A stretch of 11,963 nucleotides of DNA from assembly GCA_026419815.1 (NCBI GenBank), contig JAOAKR010000019.1:1-11963 (forward strand), given 5' to 3'. Below are positions 1 through 6,926 of this stretch, one piece after another (positions within the stretch are counted from its first letter, which is position 1; every line of letters begins with the position of its first letter). Below the pieces are notes generated by a model, which ran no database searches, was not told the origin of the DNA, and worked only from the letters and a program-made list of their open reading frames with translations. This DNA comes from Microcaldota archaeon (lineage in GTDB: Archaea; Micrarchaeota; Micrarchaeia; CAILAH01). The position numbers were made by a program, and so were the translations under genes.

Positions 1-14
1 AGGCCCAGCAGCAT

Positions 15-338
15 TCATAGGTATTGCATAATGAGAGTGAACACTGCGGAGGGTATGTTGATTGCTATTGTGGTGAGCAGGGCAACGTCCCGCTTTCTCC
101 CGAAAATCCTGCTTAGCAGCGCCGTCTCTACCATAAGGATTGATGCCTCTGCAAAAAGCCAGGGCGCACCCCCAAAATAGTATAGGAGTGTGCCTACCGG
201 CCAGCTGATTATGTTTATCACGAATGCCACCAGAATCGCCCTGGCCGGGCTCTTGAGCATCATTATGAGCACGAACGCCTCAATCAGTATAGTGACGGCG
301 AGCAGCATAAGCGCCTCGGCAAGGATGAATTCAGGCAC
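15..338 (-). CDS. small four-helix integral membrane protein, function unknown
   Basis: I do not recognise this 107-residue protein. It is almost wholly hydrophobic, with four likely transmembrane helices at about residues 5-27, 31-54, 57-79 and 84-106. Short basic loops (around residues 28-33 and 80-84, RKRD) separate them. Acidic residues occur inside or at the edges of the helices (E3, E8, E20, and a Glu in helix 3), which is unusual for a plain structural protein, but no family motif is visible. The start is GTG at 336-338: an in-frame stop lies a few codons upstream (354-356), no ATG falls between, and GGTG (minus strand, 343-346) and GAGGGGG (349-355) sit at Shine-Dalgarno distance. It lies 54 bases downstream of the lipoprotein gene in the same direction, so co-transcription is likely. 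The short gap and the ribosome site argue against its own leaderless promoter. Confidence 0.75.
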   Translation of the reverse strand: MPEFILAEALMLLAVTILIEAFVLIMMLKSPARAILVAFVINIISWPVGTLLYYFGGAPWLFAEASILMVETALLSRIFGRKRDVALLTTIAINIPSAVFTLIMQYL

Positions 339-392
339 TACGCACCATCCCCCTCATTCTTGCATTTTGGCAACGCCAGCCACCGGTTATCT

Positions 393-1094
393 TCACAAGC
401 CGCGCCTTGCACCGTAGCGCCCGCGCCCGGCCTTTTTCGCAATGAAGAAAACCGCCACGCCGGCTGCTGCAAGCAAGATGAACGCGATGGGGAGCAGGTC
501 AAGCTCGCGCGATTTTACTGTTATCCCTTTCCCCTCACGCATCAGCTTAACCACGTCATAAGTCACCGTATCGCCCGCAACAATATTCCCGCCCTCAGCC
601 TCAACTATCTCCCCAGGCATTTTGATTGTGTAATAGACGCGCATTCCCACAAGGCCCATCCCCTGTGCGGCAGATTTTGCCTCAGTTCCCGTTAGCTGGA
701 AGCCGCCCTCCGCCTGCCCCGCGTAATCCCCGGCCAGCCCGCTTTTTTCTGCGCCGAGGGTTGCAACCCGCTCAATGGTGAGGGTGTATACCTTGTACGG
801 GAACTGTGCTTCTGATGAGAATGCGTACCCGCCCTCAGCGGGCGTCACATTCTTTGACAGGCTAATCACAAGGCCCTTGGTGGTGCAGTCCACACCCGCA
901 TATTCCTTTTCAATTGAATTGCACGCATCAACAAGCTGGCCTTCGGTCGGCGGTGCGGGAAGGTGTGACAGGTCAATAGAGTTTGTGACGTGCGAGGAGC
1001 CGTCAGCCATTACCTCCTGCCTAACGAAGACATCAACGCATCCCGCGAGCACAAGCACCGCGAGCACCATAAGGGCAACCAGCACAATTCTCAT
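393..1094 (-). CDS. predicted lipoprotein with C-terminal membrane helix, LppM-like
   Basis: With the start at 1092-1094 this is a 233-residue envelope protein. It opens with a short hydrophobic signal ending in the lipobox LAGC, so Cys19 would be the lipidated first residue of the mature protein. The body (about 20-197) is beta-rich, with a Cys pair at 58 and 70 that could form a disulfide. A stretch near 170-190 reads like 'YYTIKMPGEIVEAEGGNIVAGD', close to the pattern of LppM/DUF3153 lipoproteins, where a strand ending in MPG precedes a polar turn. A second hydrophobic segment (about 201-219) precedes a basic tail (KKAGRGR), so the protein is probably anchored at both ends with the bulk outside. 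The open frame extends 48 codons further upstream to 1238, but that extension would bury the signal peptide and cross the promoter and repeats, so I reject it. The LppM link is inferred from local pattern only. Confidence 0.8.
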   Translation of the reverse strand: MRIVLVALMVLAVLVLAGCVDVFVRQEVMADGSSHVTNSIDLSHLPAPPTEGQLVDACNSIEKEYAGVDCTTKGLVISLSKNVTPAEGGYAFSSEAQFPYKVYTLTIERVATLGAEKSGLAGDYAGQAEGGFQLTGTEAKSAAQGMGLVGMRVYYTIKMPGEIVEAEGGNIVAGDTVTYDVVKLMREGKGITVKSRELDLLPIAFILLAAAGVAVFFIAKKAGRGRYGARRGL

Positions 1095-1115
1095 AAGGTA
1101 TGCATCTCGTGTAAC

Positions 1116-1131
1116 AATTAAAACAATATTT
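1116..1131 (-). promoter_or_regulatory. candidate TATA element for the lipoprotein gene
   Basis: Read on the minus strand this is AAATATTGTTTTAATT, the most AT-rich stretch upstream of the ATG at 1094. Its proximal part (TTTTAATT) lies about 22-29 bases from the start codon, the distance expected when an archaeal transcript begins at or just before the ATG. There is no Shine-Dalgarno before that ATG, which fits a leaderless message. It supports the shorter start chosen for the gene. Confidence 0.5.
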
Positions 1132-1166
1132 GCGCCCCAAAGCCGTCTTCGGTAGGCGCATAGTGC
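1131..1166. repeat. direct repeat copy A with internal stem-loop potential
   Basis: Copy A matches copy B (1192-1226) at about 29 of 36 positions, with a 61-base period and one gap. Within copy A, TGCGCC (1131-1136) is the inverse of GGCGCA (1155-1160), and inside them CCG-TCTT-CGG (1143-1152) forms a second, inner hairpin. The copy sits directly upstream of the lipoprotein gene's TATA element, so a protein-binding or structured regulatory role is possible. Confidence 0.6.
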
Positions 1167-1191
1167 TAACCGAACGTTTACATCACCAGAC

Positions 1192-1226
1192 TGTGCCCCA
1201 AATCCACTTACGGTAGGCCATAGTGC
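1192..1226. repeat. direct repeat copy B
   Basis: This is the second copy of the imperfect repeat. The ends are best conserved (TGTGCCCCAAA at the left, CGGTAGGC and CATAGTGC at the right), and the centre differs. The one-base gap and the central changes weaken the stem-loop seen in copy A. It lies between the two divergent promoters, about 40 bases from the helicase-side TATA element. The copies would be read in different frames, so this is not a repeated protein motif. Confidence 0.6.
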
Positions 1227-1262
1227 GCCCCTATTCATTCTTATAGGGAGGATTTCCTGAGC

Positions 1263-1275
1263 ATTAAATAATTAA
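1263..1275 (+). promoter_or_regulatory. TATA box for the helicase-methyltransferase operon
   Basis: The sequence ATTAAATAATTAA begins about 28 bases before the ATG at 1292. No Shine-Dalgarno precedes that ATG, so the transcript is probably leaderless and this box sets the start of the two-gene operon. Confidence 0.6.
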
Positions 1276-1291
1276 CCGCATAAGTATTATC

Positions 1292-4200
1292 ATGGGAGTG
1301 GGAGGCGCAGCCCAATTTGACGAGGCAGTCAGCAAAAGGATTGAGGGCTGGAAAGGCAAGCTGTTAGACCTTTCACTCAAGAACCGGCTTATCAATATGC
1401 GGGACAGCGGCAATGTGCTTTCGCTGGCCTGCGACGATTCCCCGGCGCTTTATGAGGCGTTCATATCAAGCGGCAAGCCATACGGCTTTGTTAAGGGCCC
1501 CGGTGGGGACCAGAAGACGATGCTCAAGCCGCTGCATACGGACAGCGAAGCGTACAAGCGCCTCTACAAAATCTACCTGCGCGCCCATGAAAGCCTTGCT
1601 GAGCAGGCGGTCAACACGCTTTTCCTTGCACTTGGGGTGCTTGAGTACGATGACAAGGAAACAGGGGCGCGGCTCCGTGCGCCCATAGTGCTTGTTCCGG
1701 CCAAAATTGAGCGCCGCAAGGATATGCTCAAAACGAGGCACCCGTTCACCCTCTCATTCCTTGATGACGATATTTACGTGAACCCTGCGCTGAGGCAAAA
1801 AATCCTTAGCCAATTTGGTTTTGATATACAAGAAAGTTTTGAAAGCGTGCGCGAGTATTTTTCCTGGCTTTCATCCGAGGTATCAAAGTACGGGTGGCAG
1901 GTAAGCCAGAATGAAGCAGTGCTTGGCATATTCTCATTCCAAAAGCTTTCGCTTTACAAGGATCTTGACAAGCACAAGGCGCTAGCAGCAAGGCACCCGA
2001 TAGTGCGTGCACTGTGCGGGGACCGGGCAGCGCTCTCACGCCAGGAAAAGGTGCTGCGCGGGAGGGAGCTTGACTCAATAGACCCCAAGACATCATTCTT
2101 TGTCCTTGATGCCGACTCAAGCCAGCAGGAGGCGATACTGGCCGCGCGCAGCGGGATGAGCTTTGTGCTGCAGGGGCCGCCCGGCACCGGGAAGAGCCAG
2201 ACGATTGCGAACATAATCGCCCAGATGCTTGCGGACGGCAAGAAAGTGCTTTTTGTGAGCGAGAAGAAGGCCGCGCTTGAGGTGGTGAAGAAAAGGCTTG
2301 ACTCAACAGGCATAGGGCATTACCTGCTTGAGCTTCACAACGCTGACACTGCGGGCAAGAAATGGGTGCTTGAGCAGTTTGAGAAAGCGCTTGTTGAGAA
2401 CAAGCTTTACTCTGTTGATGAGAAGCTTATGGGCCAGCTTGTTGAGTCCCGCTCAATCCTGCAAAAGTATGGCGACGAGCTCGTTGGCGACCTAGGGGAC
2501 TATATGCCTGTTTACGAGATACTCGGCAGGCTTGCAAAGCTTGACCACATAAAATTCTCTGCTGGAGGGCTCGGTGTAATACTTGATTTTGGTGAGTTCA
2601 AGCGCAACAAGGCGATCCTTGAAGAGATTGACAGGTATGAGCACCAGCTCCAGAATTACAAGACAAGCATCCTTGCAAACATAAACAATGTCGGGCTATC
2701 AGAGTTCACTGACCTGAAGCGCGCCCAGCTTGAGGAATCGCTGTCAGTGGCGCTTGAGAACATTGAGTATATAAAGCGCGAGGCCGAGGAATTGCGCACA
2801 CGGTGCGGCATAAGCATCCGCTCAGTTTCTGCGTTCAGGCAGCAGGAGGCAGTGCTCAGGCTGCTTGAGTCCCTGCCCAAGACCAGGTATAAGATTGATG
2901 AGAACTGGCTCACACTTGACCACGCACGGCTGTCAAGGCTATTGAGGGAGTATAACACGGCGGCCGGCGAGAAGTCCGCGCTTGAGGGGTATTTCAGCTC
3001 AAAATACAGCCCAGAGCTACTCTCTTATGAAAAGCTGGATGAGATGCACGCGCTGTTCAACAAGTGGTACAAGCATTCGCTAGTGCGCTTAGTTGACCCG
3101 CGGTATGCCATTTACGCAAGAAAGATGTGCGGCTGGCTCAAGGAGCGCAAGAAACTTACGTTTGAGGAGATGCTTGACGACTTGAACAAGCTGGCGGTGC
3201 TCAAATCATCTTCAGCGGAAGCGGCCCGCCTGGCTGGCGAAATATCCTCACTCATATGCTCAGAGGAAATCAGCCCGCCCGACATCTCAGCCATACTTGC
3301 CTGGGTTGAGAGGGCAAAAGCCATCCCCGGCGCATACAACAATGTGCTCATAAAATCGCTGGCATCCGGATATGACCCATCGCAGCTTGCGGCATCGCTT
3401 AGGAAACACCTTGAGGCGTTCCTGCCGGCTTACCTTGATGTTGCTGCAATATTCATGCCCGAGTATGTGAAGACAGGGCTTGACACTGCGGGCTGGGACC
3501 TTCTTGACGAGCGGCTTGATGAGACGAGCAAGTCCACTGGCGAAATCTCAAAGTGGGTTGAATTCAAGGATGCAATCGGTGAGCTGAGCAGGGAGGTGCG
3601 CAACATATTTGAGCGGTGTATGGAAGATGAGCACCGCAACTATAAGGTGAGTGAGCTTTACGAGAAGATATTCCTCCAGACGCATTTGGGCCGCATCCAG
3701 CTGGACGTTGCTAAGCGGAGCAGGGAATACCTTGATCTTGCGCACACAAAGTTTGTTGAGAGCGACAGGGAGCACAAGTATTACTCGCGCAACCAGATAA
3801 TCCAGCTTATTGAGTCAAAGAAACCGAAGCTCTCACTGACTTCTGACAGCTCTGAAATTGGGATATTAAAGAAGGAGATAGGGAAGACGAGGAGGCACAA
3901 GCCACTGCGCCAATTGTTCTCGGAGATAAAGAACCTTGTGTTTGTGCTCAAGCCTTGCTTTATGATGAGCCCGCTATCCGTGGCGCGCATAATAGACCCG
4001 GAGGTCCTTGATTTTGACGTAGTGATATTTGATGAGGCGTCCCAAATAATGGTTGAGGATGCCATAAGCTCCATAATCAGGACAAAGCAGGCGATAATAG
4101 TGGGGGACTCAAAGCAGCTGCCCCCGACGATGTTCTTCAAGGTAAACGAGGATTCTGATGATGAGGATGCGCCGGATGAGGCAGTGAGCATCCTTGAGGA

Positions 4201-5815
4201 GGCTGCGCCAGTGCTCGGCAACCATATGCTTAAGTGGCACTACCGCAGCAAGGATGAGTCGCTGATAAGTTTTTCAAACAGGCATTTCTATAATGGCGAG
4301 CTCATAACATTCCCAAACAACAAGGTTGAGAGCTTTGCAATTGAGTTTATACACGTGCCCAACGGAGTTTACGAGCGGGGGGGAAGCAGGCAGAACCGCG
4401 CCGAGGCACGCAGGATAGTAAGTCTCATCAAGGAGCACTTTGACAGGACGCCCGACAAGTCGCTTGGCGTGATCGCATTCAGCATCGCGCAGCAGCAGGC
4501 AATCCTTGATGAGCTTGACGATTTCGTGCTCAAGAATCCGCAATACTCAAAGTATTTGAATGGGGACGGGCTTCGCGGCTTCTTTGTAAAGAACCTGGAA
4601 ACAGTGCAAGGCGATGAGCGCGAAGTGATTATCTTAAGCGTGGGGTACGGCAGGGATGCAGACGGCAGGCTCTCGCTTAATTTTGGGCCGCTTAACAAGG
4701 AAGGGGGGGCCAAACGTCTCAACGTGGCCATTTCGCGCGCAATTGAGCGCGTGCTGGTCGTCTCATCAATACTGCCTGAGGAGATTGAGGCATCAAAAAG
4801 CGCATCTGAGGGCATTGCCATGCTCAAGCGATATCTTGAATATGCAAAATCCGGCACGGCCTCAACGTTCAGGGCGGTGCATTTTGACTCAGATATGCAG
4901 GAGGCAGTGTATAACCGCCTCCTGCTTGCTGGCTTTGGCGTGCACAAGAACATCGGCACGTCGCGGTTCAACATAGATGTTGCCATATCTGACCCGCGCG
5001 ACCCGTCAAGGTATGCGCTTGCGATTGAGCTTGACTCAAAGGCTTACTTGAGCTCGCAGAGCACGCGCGACAGGGACCGCATACGCCGTGAAATGCTTGA
5101 GGCGCTTGGCTGGAAGGTACACCGCATATGGTCGTATGACTGGTTCCTAAACCCTGAAAATGAGGTTGAGAACATACGTAGGATGGTTGCGGTTGGCGGC
5201 CCAACTGCCGCCGCCACACAGGAGCAGAAGAAAAAACGGAAGGAGCCAGTAGGCAACGAGCTCTCATTCGCAATAAAGCCATACTCTCGGCTTGACATTG
5301 GCACACTCGGCGATGCGCAGTCTTTCCTGCGCATTGACTTTTATCCGAAAATTAAGGAGATTGTGCGTGCCGAATCGCCGGTGCACGTTGATGTGGTGCG
5401 CAGCCGGATATTTTCAGCGTTTGGCGTCAAGGAATCGGCGAGTGCCAAGCGCAGGTTTGACGAAGTGCTCGCGATGCACAAGGAGGATCCCGACGTAACA
5501 TTTGACGGCGAGCTTGTGTGGTGGGGGCAACCGAAGCTCTTCGTTGAGGTGCGCAGGAGCGATGATGACAACAGCAGGCAGGGCCACATCCCGCTCCCGG
5601 AGATACGGCTCGCCGTGCTAATAGTTGTTGACAGCGCGAAGAGCATACTGCGTGAGGATATCCCGCGTGATGTCGCCAAGATTTACGGAATAGGTAGGAT
5701 GTCGCCCAAGTTCAGGGCGCGCGTCAACCTCGCAATAAACGAGCTCCTCGCAAACAATTACCTGAAAGAGGGCGAGAAGGTAACGGTGAACCCGGAAGCA
5801 TTCACTAAAAAATAA
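1292..5815 (+). CDS. DUF4011 - SF1 helicase - Vsr-like nuclease - DUF3320-like protein
   Basis: This 1507-residue cytosolic protein is a predicted DNA/RNA helicase fused to a nuclease. In order it has: a DUF4011-type N-terminus (about 8-230, with the signature WKGKLLDLSLKNRLINMRD); Walker A GPPGTGKS at 295-302; a long, largely helical insertion (about 420-890); Walker B DEASQ at 914-918; motif III GDSKQLPP at 938-945, followed by an acidic loop (952-963); motif IV WHYRS at 982-986; motif V TVQGDE at 1104-1109; and motif VI RLNVAISRA at 1142-1150. After it comes a PD-(D/E)xK Vsr/MTES_1575-type nuclease (about 1197-1300) with D1229 and E1246-x-D1248. A Lys-rich linker (1313-1317) leads to a DUF3320-like C-terminus (about 1350-1507; RR...IP..EI pattern). 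The length fits the family. All motifs look intact, so an active enzyme is likely. This architecture has been associated with anti-phage defence (to my recollection, the Hhe system). Substrate and trigger cannot be read from sequence. Confidence 0.93.
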   Translation: MGVGGAAQFDEAVSKRIEGWKGKLLDLSLKNRLINMRDSGNVLSLACDDSPALYEAFISSGKPYGFVKGPGGDQKTMLKPLHTDSEAYKRLYKIYLRAHESLAEQAVNTLFLALGVLEYDDKETGARLRAPIVLVPAKIERRKDMLKTRHPFTLSFLDDDIYVNPALRQKILSQFGFDIQESFESVREYFSWLSSEVSKYGWQVSQNEAVLGIFSFQKLSLYKDLDKHKALAARHPIVRALCGDRAALSRQEKVLRGRELDSIDPKTSFFVLDADSSQQEAILAARSGMSFVLQGPPGTGKSQTIANIIAQMLADGKKVLFVSEKKAALEVVKKRLDSTGIGHYLLELHNADTAGKKWVLEQFEKALVENKLYSVDEKLMGQLVESRSILQKYGDELVGDLGDYMPVYEILGRLAKLDHIKFSAGGLGVILDFGEFKRNKAILEEIDRYEHQLQNYKTSILANINNVGLSEFTDLKRAQLEESLSVALENIEYIKREAEELRTRCGISIRSVSAFRQQEAVLRLLESLPKTRYKIDENWLTLDHARLSRLLREYNTAAGEKSALEGYFSSKYSPELLSYEKLDEMHALFNKWYKHSLVRLVDPRYAIYARKMCGWLKERKKLTFEEMLDDLNKLAVLKSSSAEAARLAGEISSLICSEEISPPDISAILAWVERAKAIPGAYNNVLIKSLASGYDPSQLAASLRKHLEAFLPAYLDVAAIFMPEYVKTGLDTAGWDLLDERLDETSKSTGEISKWVEFKDAIGELSREVRNIFERCMEDEHRNYKVSELYEKIFLQTHLGRIQLDVAKRSREYLDLAHTKFVESDREHKYYSRNQIIQLIESKKPKLSLTSDSSEIGILKKEIGKTRRHKPLRQLFSEIKNLVFVLKPCFMMSPLSVARIIDPEVLDFDVVIFDEASQIMVEDAISSIIRTKQAIIVGDSKQLPPTMFFKVNEDSDDEDAPDEAVSILEEAAPVLGNHMLKWHYRSKDESLISFSNRHFYNGELITFPNNKVESFAIEFIHVPNGVYERGGSRQNRAEARRIVSLIKEHFDRTPDKSLGVIAFSIAQQQAILDELDDFVLKNPQYSKYLNGDGLRGFFVKNLETVQGDEREVIILSVGYGRDADGRLSLNFGPLNKEGGAKRLNVAISRAIERVLVVSSILPEEIEASKSASEGIAMLKRYLEYAKSGTASTFRAVHFDSDMQEAVYNRLLLAGFGVHKNIGTSRFNIDVAISDPRDPSRYALAIELDSKAYLSSQSTRDRDRIRREMLEALGWKVHRIWSYDWFLNPENEVENIRRMVAVGGPTAAATQEQKKKRKEPVGNELSFAIKPYSRLDIGTLGDAQSFLRIDFYPKIKEIVRAESPVHVDVVRSRIFSAFGVKESASAKRRFDEVLAMHKEDPDVTFDGELVWWGQPKLFVEVRRSDDDNSRQGHIPLPEIRLAVLIVVDSAKSILREDIPRDVAKIYGIGRMSPKFRARVNLAINELLANNYLKEGEKVTVNPEAFTKK

Positions 5816-5819
5816 TTTT

Positions 5820-5825
5820 GGTGGG
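5820..5825 (+). promoter_or_regulatory. Shine-Dalgarno GGTGGG before the methyltransferase
   Basis: GGTGGG lies 6 bases before the ATG at 5832 and immediately after the helicase stop codon. GGTG is a usual archaeal Shine-Dalgarno core. Its presence here, and its absence before the leaderless genes in the window, argues that the methyltransferase is translated from within the helicase message. Confidence 0.65.
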
Positions 5826-5831
5826 CCCATA

Positions 5832-6860
5832 ATGAGATACCCATTTAACGCAATACAAAAGCGCATAAACGACAGATATTACCGGAGCCGGCGCGACATA
5901 TACTCGGATTTCAAGACGTTTGTTGACTGCCCAAAGCTGCCTTACGCGCAGGCGATAGATTTTGTGAGGCATATCCTCCCGCTGTGGGATGGTGGCGAGC
6001 TAAACATTTATGACTTAGGTGTCGGGAAAGGCACGTACTCACTCAACTTCCTTGATGCAGTTGGGCAAATAATCGGCCCGGCGCACCCTGCGCTCAAGTC
6101 CCTGAACTATTTCATATGTGATATATCTTTCCGCATAGCACCGGATGTTGAAAGTGCGCTCAGGCATTTCAATGTGCACAGGATTGAGAGGGACATAACG
6201 CGCGGGGCAGGATTTATGAGAAAGCCTTACTACGTGCGCTCAAGCGAGATGTATGACGACCTGCCCGCAAAAGTGATGGTGCGGGATGAAAGTGGAATAT
6301 ATGAGGTTTTATTTGATGAGCGTGCAGCAGTGTGCGGTTTTCGGCGGGCAAGGATTGATGCGCATACGCGCCAGCATATGCAATTAATGCCTCCCGGCTA
6401 CCATATTCCCATAAATACAGCTTGCGCAGAAAATATGCTTGCAGCAGCCTCCCGCCTAAGGCCCGGCGGCTATTTTGACATATCTGACTATGGTTTTTCA
6501 GGAATTGACGAGATAACAATGCTTACACAGGAAGAATTCAACTCATCAATAATCCGCACTTACGGGGGCCAGCCAACGATTGACGTTAATTTCATATACC
6601 TGATGGGCAAGGCCAGGGCTGCACGGCTTGATTGCGAATGCTTGCCGCAAAAGGCATATGTGGAAAGGGCGCTTTCACAAAAGCTCTATTACGTTGAGCT
6701 TGAGCAGCTTTATTATATGACACGGCGGGAGCTTGAGGAGAACGAGAGGCGGCTGCGCAGGTTTGGGTATGAGCTTTCATTATTGCTAAGCGGGATAGAA
6801 GAGGTTGATGATTACAAGCATATGCGCGTGTGGCGTTCAAGGTGCCACCGCAACATTTAA
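5832..6860 (+). CDS. MidA-like SAM-dependent methyltransferase
   Basis: This 342-residue protein is a predicted class I SAM methyltransferase resembling the MidA/NDUFAF7 family, which methylates protein (arginine in mitochondrial complex I). Evidence in order: SDFKTFVDCPKL (25-36) corresponds to the family's GDF-x-T-x-P segment; motif I is DLGVGKGT at 61-68; a late ISDYG segment has D219-Y220-G221, like the family's IDYG strand; VNF (N253, F254) and Gln273 follow, as in the family's DVDF...Q..F pattern. The match is divergent and I put moderate weight on it. The C-terminal 70 residues are charged and helical. There is no signal peptide or membrane segment. The start is fixed by the GGTGGG at 5820. 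It follows the helicase-nuclease by 16 bases and so is probably co-transcribed. A DNA methyltransferase is less likely: the DPPY/NPPF motif of adenine and N4-cytosine enzymes and the PC motif of C5 enzymes are not visible. Confidence 0.75.
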   Translation: MRYPFNAIQKRINDRYYRSRRDIYSDFKTFVDCPKLPYAQAIDFVRHILPLWDGGELNIYDLGVGKGTYSLNFLDAVGQIIGPAHPALKSLNYFICDISFRIAPDVESALRHFNVHRIERDITRGAGFMRKPYYVRSSEMYDDLPAKVMVRDESGIYEVLFDERAAVCGFRRARIDAHTRQHMQLMPPGYHIPINTACAENMLAAASRLRPGGYFDISDYGFSGIDEITMLTQEEFNSSIIRTYGGQPTIDVNFIYLMGKARAARLDCECLPQKAYVERALSQKLYYVELEQLYYMTRRELEENERRLRRFGYELSLLLSGIEEVDDYKHMRVWRSRCHRNI

Positions 6861-6901
6861 TAAAAGAGTTGCGGGCGGCCGATTGCGTATGCCCTGAGCT
6901 T

Positions 6902-6911
6902 CATTTATATT
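6902..6911 (+). promoter_or_regulatory. TATA box for the surface protease
   Basis: CATTTATATT starts 25 bases before the ATG at 6927 in a short, otherwise GC-rich gap after the methyltransferase stop. No Shine-Dalgarno is seen, so the protease message is probably leaderless and independent of the upstream operon. Confidence 0.65.
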
Positions 6912-6926
6912 ATTCCAAGCCCATCT

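Noticed and set aside
775..1155. 126-codon plus-strand open frame opposite the lipoprotein
   Set aside because: No promoter or ribosome site, and the minus-strand frame has a lipobox and membrane helix.
1131..1226. Possible CRISPR array
   Set aside because: Only two imperfect copies with a gap and no third unit; identity about 80% is too low and no cas genes are nearby.
1806..2306. 166-codon minus-strand open frame inside the helicase
   Set aside because: It lies opposite the conserved Walker A region and has a low-complexity Ser/Ala/Arg-rich composition, as expected for an antisense shadow.
4369..4986. 205-codon minus-strand open frame
   Set aside because: It lies opposite helicase motifs IV-VI and the start of the nuclease; its Ser/Arg-rich translation has no recognisable feature.
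5832..6860. DNA methyltransferase of a restriction-modification system
   Set aside because: The catalytic motifs of adenine/N4-cytosine and C5-cytosine enzymes are not visible; the order of motifs fits MidA better.
6861..6926. tRNA or small RNA in the gap before the protease
   Set aside because: The 66 bases show no cloverleaf or strong stem; a TATA box explains the AT-rich part.
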